From an uncultured Myxococcales bacterium (GTDB taxonomy: Bacteria; Myxococcota_A; UBA9042): a DNA stretch of 64,000 bases. Positions 52,243 through 59,742 of the stretch are shown here, one piece after another; position 1 is the first letter of the stretch; every line of letters begins with the position of its first letter. Position numbers and translations under genes: made by a program. The notes below the pieces were generated by a model that saw only the letters and a list, made by a program, of their open reading frames with translations, was not told the DNA's origin and ran no database searches. The stretch spans positions 1 to 64,000 of the forward strand of contig CAIYWC010000095.1 in NCBI GenBank assembly GCA_903929795.1, written 5' to 3'.

Positions 52243-54030
52243 TCAGCTCTTGGTGAACACGAAGGACTGGTTGAACTGCTTGGGCGCCGGCAGGATCGGC
52301 AGGCCGCGGATCGACTTGAATTTGCTCTCGATGCAGTCCTTGAAGCCGCCTTCCGCGCCGGAAACCGTCACGTCCGTGATCGTGCCCGCCGTGCCGACTG
52401 TGAAGCTGACCTTCACCTTGCCGCTGACGTCGGGATTGTCGCGCAACGCCGCTTCATAACAGGCTTTTACCGCGGCCGCGCGTCCAGCGACCTTCTTGGC
52501 GATGTTGTCCTTGCCGCTGCCGTCGCCGCCGTCGTCGCCGTCCAAGCCGCCGAGTTTGACGGCCGCGACCGGCTCTTTCTTTACCGGTGCGTCGACCTTG
52601 GCGATGTCCGCCTTGCGTTCGCCAAAGCCGCCGCCTTTGCCTTTGACTTTCTCGATCGTCCCGCCGCCGCCGCCGCCGCCTTCCAGCTTCAAGCCGCCCG
52701 CGCCCGGTCCGCCGTTGGCCGCATCGCCGTCACCACCGCCGCCGAATTTCGCCGTGACCGTGCCCTCGCCGTCGCCGCCGTCGTCCGCAAACAGCTTGGT
52801 CGCCGCGCCGTTGTTGCCCATCAGCGCGCCCGCCACCGTGTTGTTTTTCACCACTTCGCGGTCGTTGCGCTTTTGCTGCTCCGGATCGACCGTCTTGCCC
52901 GTCGACTCCGCCTTTTCGGGCTTCTTGTCGGGCTTCTTGTCTTTTTCGACCTCTTTTTTGGTCTCTTCCTTCGCCTTGTCGGACATGATGTCGACGACCG
53001 GCTTCTCCTCTTCCTTTGGCTCTTCTTTTTCTTCGATAATCACGTCATAGGTCGTGTGCGCCAGCTGCTCTTCCTCGGTCGTCTTGTCGAGGAACTTGCC
53101 CTGTGTGTTGTAGAACAGCAGCGCCTGGCCGACGATCGAGCCGATCAGCACGATCGAGCCCAACAGCGACAACGTCCAGACGGAGTCGGCGATGAACGGC
53201 GCGGCGAGCTTGGCGCCCAGGCTCCGGCGGGCAAAAGTCGGCACCGTGATGGACTGTTTGACGACCTGGAACAGGACCGTGTACGGGCCCATCGTGCAGC
53301 GACCGCGCGCCTTGAGCGGCACGTCAAACGCGACGAAATCGCCGTCCAGCTTGACGAGGCCCTTTTGCTGCGCGTCCTTGTTGTCGACGACCGGCTGGCC
53401 TTCGATCGCCAAGCGGAACACGGAGTCCTTGGGGATGCGCGCGCGGAACTTGTTGCCGGCCTTGTCGAAGGCGAACGTCGCGTCCTTGCCCTTGTAGTCG
53501 ACGTCTGGCAGCGAAATTGACTTGGTCGGGCCGACGCCGATGGTCACCGGCTTGTGGCCGTGGAAGATCTCGTCCGACAGCAGCCGGTCTTCGTGCACCA
53601 GACCGATTCGCAGGACGGTTTCTTCGCGCGTCACGGTCGGAACCGCGTCACCGCGCACGAACTGGAACATCACGATGAGGTCGCCCATCGAGACTGAGCC
53701 GCCGGTGAACGCTTCGATCGGGTAGATGCGCTGGCCGCCAACGGTCTTGACCTGCGACTTGTCCACGCCGTCATTGCCCGGAGGACCGCCGCGCAGCACG
53801 AGCTTGTGGGCCGGATCGCTGGGCAGCACGATGTGATAGGCGCCGTGGTCGACAACCGCCAACGTCACGTTGGCCGGAAAGCCCGGGTATTCGCTCGGCG
53901 CGACCGCGACGGTGCTGTCCGGACGGCTGCCGACGCTCACGTCAATGCGGCGGTCAAGCACGCGTTCAGCGACGACCTGGCTCCGCCAGACTACGCCGAT
54001 TCGCAATACTCGGCTCGTATCAACTGCCAT
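52243..54030 (-). CDS. AgmX/PglI-like membrane protein (TonB-like C-terminus), paralogue A
   Basis: The product is 595 residues from the ATG at 54030, which gives an N-terminus equivalent to that of its neighbour. The first ~260 residues are two FHA-like/beta-sandwich halves, one per LRIGVVW and LRIGLVHEDRLLSDEIF unit. A transmembrane helix (about 295-315, VWTLSLLGSIVLIGSIVGQALL) is followed by a Lys/Glu-rich linker and a Gly/Asp-rich region (GGDGEGTVTAKFGGGGDG). The last ~90 residues are the AgmX/PglI domain: AVKACYEAALRDNPDVSGKV, then VSFTVGTAGTITDVTVSG, resembling TonB C-termini. In Myxococcus such proteins serve gliding motility or cell-surface assembly; here the role is inferred only. 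Confidence 0.85.
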   Translation of the reverse strand: MAVDTSRVLRIGVVWRSQVVAERVLDRRIDVSVGSRPDSTVAVAPSEYPGFPANVTLAVVDHGAYHIVLPSDPAHKLVLRGGPPGNDGVDKSQVKTVGGQRIYPIEAFTGGSVSMGDLIVMFQFVRGDAVPTVTREETVLRIGLVHEDRLLSDEIFHGHKPVTIGVGPTKSISLPDVDYKGKDATFAFDKAGNKFRARIPKDSVFRLAIEGQPVVDNKDAQQKGLVKLDGDFVAFDVPLKARGRCTMGPYTVLFQVVKQSITVPTFARRSLGAKLAAPFIADSVWTLSLLGSIVLIGSIVGQALLFYNTQGKFLDKTTEEEQLAHTTYDVIIEEKEEPKEEEKPVVDIMSDKAKEETKKEVEKDKKPDKKPEKAESTGKTVDPEQQKRNDREVVKNNTVAGALMGNNGAATKLFADDGGDGEGTVTAKFGGGGDGDAANGGPGAGGLKLEGGGGGGGTIEKVKGKGGGFGERKADIAKVDAPVKKEPVAAVKLGGLDGDDGGDGSGKDNIAKKVAGRAAAVKACYEAALRDNPDVSGKVKVSFTVGTAGTITDVTVSGAEGGFKDCIESKFKSIRGLPILPAPKQFNQSFVFTKS

Positions 54031-54040
54031 GCGCGCCTCA

Positions 54041-54098
54041 GTCTTCCAAATGCCAGCAGGGTCTTCCAAATGCCAACAGCGTCTTTCAGATACCGCAG
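54041..54098 (-). repeat. 20-bp tandem repeat in the leader of paralogue A
   Basis: Two exact-phase copies (gtcttccaaatgccagcagg and gtcttccaaatgccaacagc) plus a diverged third (gtctttcagataccgcag) lie directly before the ATG at 54030. They sit within 10-70 bases of the start and could influence translation or bind a regulator. The equivalent leader of the upstream paralogue has no such repeat. Confidence 0.75.
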
Positions 54099-54250
54099 AC
54101 CGTTCAGGCTAACTGCCCGGGTCGGCGCGGCCGCCGATGCTAACGGCCGACAATTGCGCGTGTCAAACAATCCCTGCGTTTGGGCGTGTCATTCCTGCGA
54201 CAGATTCGCTGCGCAAGACCGTCCACGCGGACGGCCGGCGACAACCCAGC

Positions 54251-56038
54251 CTAACTCTTTGTGAACACAAACGACTGGCTGAACTGCTTGGGCGCCGCCA
54301 GGATCGGCAAGCCACGGATCGACTTGAACTTGCCTTCGATGCAATCCTTGAAGCCGCCGTCGGCGCCAGAGACCGTCACGTCCGTCACCGTGCCCGCCGT
54401 GCCTACGGTGAAGCTCACTTTGACCTTTCCGCTCACGTCCGGGTTGTCGCGCAAGGCCGATTCGTAGCAGGCCTTTACGGCTGCCGCGCGGCTGGCGACC
54501 TTCTTGGCGATGTCGCCCTTGCTGCCGTCGCCGTCATCGCTGCCGTCCAGGCCGCCCAGGCTGACCTTGGCCTGCGCCTCGACTTTCTTGGGTTCTTCGA
54601 CTTTGGCGACGTCCTGCTTGCGTTCGCCGAAACCGCCGCCTTTGCCCTTCACTTTTTCGATCGTGCCGCCGCCCTTGCCGCCGCCCTCGATCTTGAGGCC
54701 GCCGGTGCCGGGGCCGCCGGTATCGCCGTCACCGCTGGCGCCGCCGAATTTCGCCGTCACGGTGCCTTCGCCGTCGCCGCCGTCATCCGCGAACAGCTTG
54801 GTGGCCGCGCCATTTTGGCCCACGAGCGCGCCGGCCACGGTGTTCTTCACCACCGCCTCGCGCGCGTTGCGTTTGGCCTCTTCCGGGTCGACAGTCTGGC
54901 CGGTCGAGACCGGTTTCTTGTCTGCATCCGCGGCCTTGTCGGGCGTCTTGTCGGCCACCTTCTTGTCCGCTTTGTCTGGCTTCTTGTCCGACGGCGCCTG
55001 GATCGGCGGCGCGTCGTTCACCTTCTCGTCGGGCTTTTCCTCTTCCTTGGGCGGCTCTTCTTTTTCGACGATGTCGATCTGAATGGGCCCGCGCGCCACT
55101 TCGTCCTCGGCCTTGGCCTTGTCCAGGTATTTGACGGTCGAGCTCTGGAACAGCAGCGCTTGGCCGACGATCGCGCCGACCAGCAGGAACGCGCCCAGAA
55201 ATGAGATCGTCCACGTCGGCTCGTTCAGGAACGGTCCCAGCAGCCGCTGGCCCATGGTCTTGGGCGGAAACGCCGGCACCGTGACGCTGCGCTTGATGAC
55301 CTGAAACAGCACCGTGTGCTGGCCCATCACGATGCGCCCGCGCGTGCCCAGCGGCAGGTGGACCACGACGTCGTTGCCTTCCTGGCGCGCCTTGGCCTTG
55401 GCCAGCAATTCCTTGAGCTCCAGCGGGCCGCCGTCGGTCGCGATGCGCATCCGCATCGTCGCCGGTGCCTTCAGCGTGAACGACCCATCGCGGTTGTTTG
55501 TGAACTTGACGGCCGGCCCCTGGTAATCCTCGTCCGGCAGTACCACGGACAGGTTTTTCTGATTGCCGATCGTGATCTGCTTTTGGTCGTCGAACACGCG
55601 GTCTGAAATCAGGCGCTCGTCGTAGACCAGGCCCAGGCGCAGGACGTTGCTCTCGCGCGTGATCGTCGGCGTGCTGTCCGCACGGACAAACTGGAACATG
55701 ATCGTGACGTCGCCGATCGCCAGCGATCCGCCCGCCGCGTTCTCGATCGCGATCGCGCGCTTGCCGCGCACCGTCATGGCCGCCGACTTCTCCGTGGTCC
55801 CGCGCACGCTCACACGCGCAGACGGGTCGCTCGGGACGAGGAGGTAGTACTGGTTGTTCTCAATCGCCAGTAGCTCAATGGAATCGGGAAATTCCGGATA
55901 TTCCTTGGCCGGAATCTGCACCGTCGAACCGGCGCGCAGGCCGACGGTGACGTCGATGCGCCGGTCGAGCACTTCCTCGTGAATGATGCTGCCGCGGTAG
56001 ACCACACCGAGTCGAACGTTTCGGTTGGCTGTGCTCAT
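54251..56038 (-). CDS. AgmX/PglI-like membrane protein (TonB-like C-terminus), paralogue B
   Basis: The product is 595 residues, exactly the length of its neighbour. Same order: two N-terminal beta units (VRLGVVYRGSIIHEEVLDRR and LRLGLVYDERLISDRVFDDQ), a transmembrane helix (about 295-315, WTISFLGAFLLVGAIVGQAL), a Lys/Pro/Asp linker, the Gly-rich FADDGGDGEGTVTAKFGG segment and the C-terminal domain AVKACYESALRDNPDVSGKV with KSIRGLPILAAPKQFSQSF. Differences concentrate in the linker and the N-terminal beta units; the C-terminal domain is nearly identical. This is an old tandem duplication with a conserved function, likely a paired cell-envelope complex. Confidence 0.85.
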   Translation of the reverse strand: MSTANRNVRLGVVYRGSIIHEEVLDRRIDVTVGLRAGSTVQIPAKEYPEFPDSIELLAIENNQYYLLVPSDPSARVSVRGTTEKSAAMTVRGKRAIAIENAAGGSLAIGDVTIMFQFVRADSTPTITRESNVLRLGLVYDERLISDRVFDDQKQITIGNQKNLSVVLPDEDYQGPAVKFTNNRDGSFTLKAPATMRMRIATDGGPLELKELLAKAKARQEGNDVVVHLPLGTRGRIVMGQHTVLFQVIKRSVTVPAFPPKTMGQRLLGPFLNEPTWTISFLGAFLLVGAIVGQALLFQSSTVKYLDKAKAEDEVARGPIQIDIVEKEEPPKEEEKPDEKVNDAPPIQAPSDKKPDKADKKVADKTPDKAADADKKPVSTGQTVDPEEAKRNAREAVVKNTVAGALVGQNGAATKLFADDGGDGEGTVTAKFGGASGDGDTGGPGTGGLKIEGGGKGGGTIEKVKGKGGGFGERKQDVAKVEEPKKVEAQAKVSLGGLDGSDDGDGSKGDIAKKVASRAAAVKACYESALRDNPDVSGKVKVSFTVGTAGTVTDVTVSGADGGFKDCIEGKFKSIRGLPILAAPKQFSQSFVFTKS

Positions 56039-56354
56039 GAAGCGCCCCGTCAGTGAAATGCAGGCCCCGCGCTCTTGCGAACAGATGCCTGACTGTGGCA
56101 GTTGCCAGACCCGCGTGTTTGTCGCCGAGCCTGCCTGCGAGACCCGACCCTATCACACGTCGCTCGAAGCGGACACTAACCAGCCGGGGAACGGCTGTCA
56201 ACGAACTGATTCCACGGCCATGCAACCGCCCACGCCTTGGACGTTTGGGCGGCGGATTCGATCTGCGCCGTTGTCGTTCGGCTTGCTGTGCGCGGGCGCC
56301 CAGCGTAAGCTCCACGCCCCGTGTCGGCGCGCCCGGCTTTTGAGGAGGCTCTTG

Positions 56355-58088
56355 ATGTTCGTGACGTTCGACCGCCTCCCGTCTGCGCAAAACCGCACTG
56401 TCCTGCTACTCGCGATCACGCTGGGCTGTCTGGCGTGCGGGTCGACAAAGGCGGGTCCCGCTGGCTTGCCGACGCGGACCTCGCAAGGCGCGCTGAGCGC
56501 CACGGCTTGGCAGGCACTCCTGACCGCGGATCCCGCGCTGGCGGCCCTGGCGACCGCCCAGACCCAGCCCTGGCAGCTGGCGGGCGAAATCGTCGCGGCG
56601 GATGGCACGACGCTGGATTGGGCGGAGTTCGCGCCGTCGCAAAATGCGCCGCGAAATCAAGTGACTGCGATCTTTCGCTCCTGTCCCAAGGCCGGGGACA
56701 CGCCGCCGGTGTGCGTGCGCGGCACAGGCGCGTATACCGCGACCGGCGTGACGCTGACCGATGACGCAGGCAAAGCGCTGGACACCGTGCCGTTTGGCGC
56801 GCCCCAGGCGTGGGAATGGGAATCGTCGACCAACCTGGCTGGCGACAATTCGACGCTTGTTGCGGGACTTTCAGGGGTTTCCGCGCCAGTCGATCCGATC
56901 GCCGCTGTCGCGCAGTTCAACGCCGTCGTGCCGCAAAAACGCCGGTTTGTGCTGCTGTCGTCCTACGGCAAGCAGGTCGGCGTTGACGCCTCAGCCATCG
57001 CGGACGCGGCGCAGAACTCGGGGCGTTTCGATAGCGTGGAGACCATCGAATTCGTCCGTCAGTCCGACATCGAGGCGCTGCTGCCGAGCCTGACGGCGCT
57101 GGACACCGTCGTGTGGCTCGGCGCGGGCGTGCAGCAAAAAACCAGCAGCGCGAGCCCGCCGACCAAGGCGATTGGCATGAACGTCACGCGCGGCATCTTC
57201 GGCGATCAGGCGTACTACGGTGCACTGGCCGCGCCGTTGCTGGACACGCCGCCGCTGGGCGGTCCGGGCCTGATTGTGCTGGCCGGACAGAACACGTTTT
57301 TGGGTGACGTGAGCGACAAGCAAAGCCTCGCCGCGGTCTGGTACGCGCCCGGCTCGCGCCCGGTTGTCGGGTTTTCCTTGCCGCTCGGCACCGCGGGCGC
57401 CGACGGCTATCCGCATATTGCGCTGGGCGAAATCATCGGCACCACGACGGCGTTCATTTCCGCGCTGGGCCAAGGCCAGACGTTGGACGCCGCGATGGCC
57501 TCGGCCAGCGCCGGTCACGCGTTTGCGCTCACCAGCCCGATGGCGACGGAAAACCGCAAGAAGTGGGCGTGGCCCGTGGCTAACAGCGCGTTCTGGGCCA
57601 AGCCGCCGGGCGATGGAGCGCTGACCGTGCTGCTGACCCTGACGCCGAGCTGCGTGCAACCCCAGGCCACCTGCGACGCGGCCGGCTGGACGACCGGCAC
57701 CGCGGTAAAAGTCACGGCGGGCTCCATCGCGATCGGCTGCGACAACCCCGCGTTTGTCGGACCGTATTTTTCCTGCGCCGGTGGCGCCACGCAGCCGCCC
57801 GGCACCGCGTTCAGCATCAGCGGCGTCCTGCTCGGCACCGCGGCGAACGATCACCTGCTGTTCTTTGCCCAAGGCACCGCCGGTGGCCCGCTGGGCGGTG
57901 CGCTGGTCGTCGGCGACGGCATCGTCGTGGGAACGGACGTTGGCGGCGGCACGACGACGTACCGGTTCAACGGCCAAGCCGATCTCTCGTTTTACACCGA
58001 CGCGTCCGGCAATTGCTGCCGGACCGAAGTGGCCCTCCTCGTGGGGACCGACGCGAGCAATTTCAGCTCGCTGCAATTACACAACTAG
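56355..58088 (+). CDS. Large lipoprotein of unknown function
   Basis: The product is 577 residues. The ATG at 56355 has GAGGAGG about seven bases upstream; the frame is open further without a ribosome binding site. The lipobox is LGCLAC (Cys at about 27). The middle (about 195-400) alternates strands and helices (RRFVLLSSYGKQVGVDASAI, DTVVWLGAGVQ, GGPGLIVLAGQNTFLG and RPVVGFSLPLG). This loosely recalls a degraded caspase/CHAT-like fold, but no catalytic dyad is evident. The C-terminal ~150 residues hold five or more Cys and a beta-rich domain. It heads the ribH-nusB group. Confidence 0.7.
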   Translation: MFVTFDRLPSAQNRTVLLLAITLGCLACGSTKAGPAGLPTRTSQGALSATAWQALLTADPALAALATAQTQPWQLAGEIVAADGTTLDWAEFAPSQNAPRNQVTAIFRSCPKAGDTPPVCVRGTGAYTATGVTLTDDAGKALDTVPFGAPQAWEWESSTNLAGDNSTLVAGLSGVSAPVDPIAAVAQFNAVVPQKRRFVLLSSYGKQVGVDASAIADAAQNSGRFDSVETIEFVRQSDIEALLPSLTALDTVVWLGAGVQQKTSSASPPTKAIGMNVTRGIFGDQAYYGALAAPLLDTPPLGGPGLIVLAGQNTFLGDVSDKQSLAAVWYAPGSRPVVGFSLPLGTAGADGYPHIALGEIIGTTTAFISALGQGQTLDAAMASASAGHAFALTSPMATENRKKWAWPVANSAFWAKPPGDGALTVLLTLTPSCVQPQATCDAAGWTTGTAVKVTAGSIAIGCDNPAFVGPYFSCAGGATQPPGTAFSISGVLLGTAANDHLLFFAQGTAGGPLGGALVVGDGIVVGTDVGGGTTTYRFNGQADLSFYTDASGNCCRTEVALLVGTDASNFSSLQLHN

Positions 58089-58123
58089 CGAAAACTGCGC
58101 ACAATCAGCGCCGGGAACAGCAA

Positions 58124-58618
58124 ATGGCCAAGTCGACACGCGATCCGAAACAGCAGCCAAAAGGCGCTGGGATGCACTTTGCGATCGTGGCGGCGCGCTT
58201 CAACGCCCACATCACGGAGCCGTTGGTCAAGGGCGCGCAGGCGGCGTTCAAGAAAGCTGGCGTTTCGGACCCGATTCCCGTCGTTTACGTGCCAGGCGCG
58301 TTTGAAATTCCGCTGGCGGCCAAGAAATTTGCCGAGACCAAAAAGTACGACGCCGTGCTGACGCTGGGCGCGGTCATTCGCGGTGATACGCCGCATTTTG
58401 AGTACGTGGCGGGCGAGTGCGCGCGCGGTGTCATGCAGGTCAGCCTGGTGACCGGCGTGCCCGTGCTATTTGGCGTCCTGACCACCGACAACGACGCGCA
58501 GGCGGTGGCGCGCGCGGGCGGTTCGAGTGGCGATACGGCGGTGGACAACAAGGGCGCCGAGTGCGCGCTATCGGCCATCGAGACCGTCGAAGCGCTGCGT
58601 TTGGCCGGGCAGAAATAG
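58124..58618 (+). CDS. ribH: 6,7-dimethyl-8-ribityllumazine synthase
   Basis: The product is 164 residues. FAIVAARFNAHITEPLVKGA, the substrate site VYVPGAFEIPLAAKKFAETK, AVIRGDTPHFEYVAGECARG and FGVLTTDNDAQAVARAG are all conserved, including the catalytic His of the PHFEY segment. It joins ribityl-pyrimidinedione with dihydroxybutanone phosphate in riboflavin synthesis. No FMN riboswitch fits in the 35 bases upstream. nusB follows 33 bases later, the standard bacterial order. Confidence 0.96.
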   Translation: MAKSTRDPKQQPKGAGMHFAIVAARFNAHITEPLVKGAQAAFKKAGVSDPIPVVYVPGAFEIPLAAKKFAETKKYDAVLTLGAVIRGDTPHFEYVAGECARGVMQVSLVTGVPVLFGVLTTDNDAQAVARAGGSSGDTAVDNKGAECALSAIETVEALRLAGQK

Positions 58619-58651
58619 CCGCAACACTCGAAAGCGAGAGGGGAAGCGCAG

Positions 58652-59176
58652 ATGGGTAGTCGGCGGCGTGCGCGCGAATCAGCACTTCAAATCCTGTTTG
58701 GCCTGGACTGGGTCACGGTCGATGTGCATGCGGCGATGAATGAATATTGGACCAAATTTGCCGGCGAGCGGCCCGCGTCCTACGAGGAAGTGCGTCGGCA
58801 TTGTACAGAGCTGGTGGAAGGCGTCGTGGAGCACCGCGCGACGCTGGATCAGCGGCTGCAGGCGGCGTCGCATCACTGGAAGCTGGATCGCATGAGCGCG
58901 GTCGATCGCAACATCCTGCGCCTGGGCGCGCTGGAGCTGCTCGTGCTGGGCGAGCGCGTGCCGCGCAAGGTGGCGATCAACGAGGCGGTGGAAATTGCCA
59001 AGAAATTCGGCAATGAAGACTCGAGCGCGTTTGTAAACGGCATCCTCGATCGCGTCGCCAACACGCTGGGGACGGAAAAAGCCTCCAGCGGCAAAGGCAA
59101 GCGGCCCGCCGGCAAGGCTACCGCGGCCAAAGCCAGCGGCGCGGAGAGCGAGGACGCGACCGGAGAGGCCCCGTGA
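58652..59176 (+). CDS. nusB: Transcription antitermination factor NusB
   Basis: The product is 174 residues, slightly long because of a Lys/Ala/Ser tail. RRRARESALQILFGLDW at the start, a helical core, LDRMSAVDRNILRLGALELL and PRKVAINEAVEIAKKFGNED are the NusB signature. It binds boxA RNA with NusE (S10) in rRNA antitermination. AGGGGA lies about 10 bases before the ATG. The stop overlaps the GTG start of the next gene (GTGA). Confidence 0.95.
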   Translation: MGSRRRARESALQILFGLDWVTVDVHAAMNEYWTKFAGERPASYEEVRRHCTELVEGVVEHRATLDQRLQAASHHWKLDRMSAVDRNILRLGALELLVLGERVPRKVAINEAVEIAKKFGNEDSSAFVNGILDRVANTLGTEKASSGKGKRPAGKATAAKASGAESEDATGEAP

Positions 59177-59742
59177 AGCTGCGGTTGGCGTTGCCCAAGC
59201 TGGATGCCGTGGACGATCTGCCCGGCGGCGAGGACGCGTGCCTCGTGCTGACCAGCTTTGCCGACGACCGGCCGCTGCGTGGACTGACGGGCCTGTGCGA
59301 CTGGCGACTCAATGGCCAGCTCTCGCGGCTGCTCCAGCGCGAGTTCATCGACGGCCACTACCAGGACGCCATGCTGACGCCGATTCACGGCCGGCTGCCG
59401 TTTGGCCGTGTGCTGCTTGTGGGTCTGGGAAAGCGCAGCGATTTCAATGCGCAGCGCTTCGAGGACGTGTGCCGATTCTGTTTCGCCAAGCTGCTCGGCA
59501 TGGGGACCCTGCATTTCGCGATGGCGCTGCCAGGGCGAATCGGCTTGGACGTCGGCGTGCGGCAAGCGCTGGCTGGCTGGCGGCGTGCGGTCCACGAGTC
59601 CTTTCCGCCGGAGACGCTCGCGGACCTGGACATCTCGCTGCTGGAGGCCGCGGAAGTCCAACGCGAACTGGTGGAGCCGATGCGCAATCTGGAGCGCGAG
59701 CTCAACGAGTTGGCGGCCCGCGTCCGGTCAGCGTCGCAATAG
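59173..59742 (+). CDS. Lone M17 aminopeptidase N-terminal domain protein
   Basis: The product is 189 residues starting at a GTG (the GTGA overlap with nusB decides this). The fold reads as the non-catalytic N-terminal domain of leucyl aminopeptidases (ACLVLTSFADDRPLRGLTGL, QDAMLTPIHGRLPFGRVLLV, LGKRSDFNAQRFEDVCRFCF). The two-metal catalytic domain is missing. A C-terminal coiled-coil tail (VQRELVEPMRNLERELNELA) follows. The frame ends 15 bases into the 3' end of the convergent MYXO-CTERM gene. Confidence 0.78.
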   Translation: MKLRLALPKLDAVDDLPGGEDACLVLTSFADDRPLRGLTGLCDWRLNGQLSRLLQREFIDGHYQDAMLTPIHGRLPFGRVLLVGLGKRSDFNAQRFEDVCRFCFAKLLGMGTLHFAMALPGRIGLDVGVRQALAGWRRAVHESFPPETLADLDISLLEAAEVQRELVEPMRNLERELNELAARVRSASQ

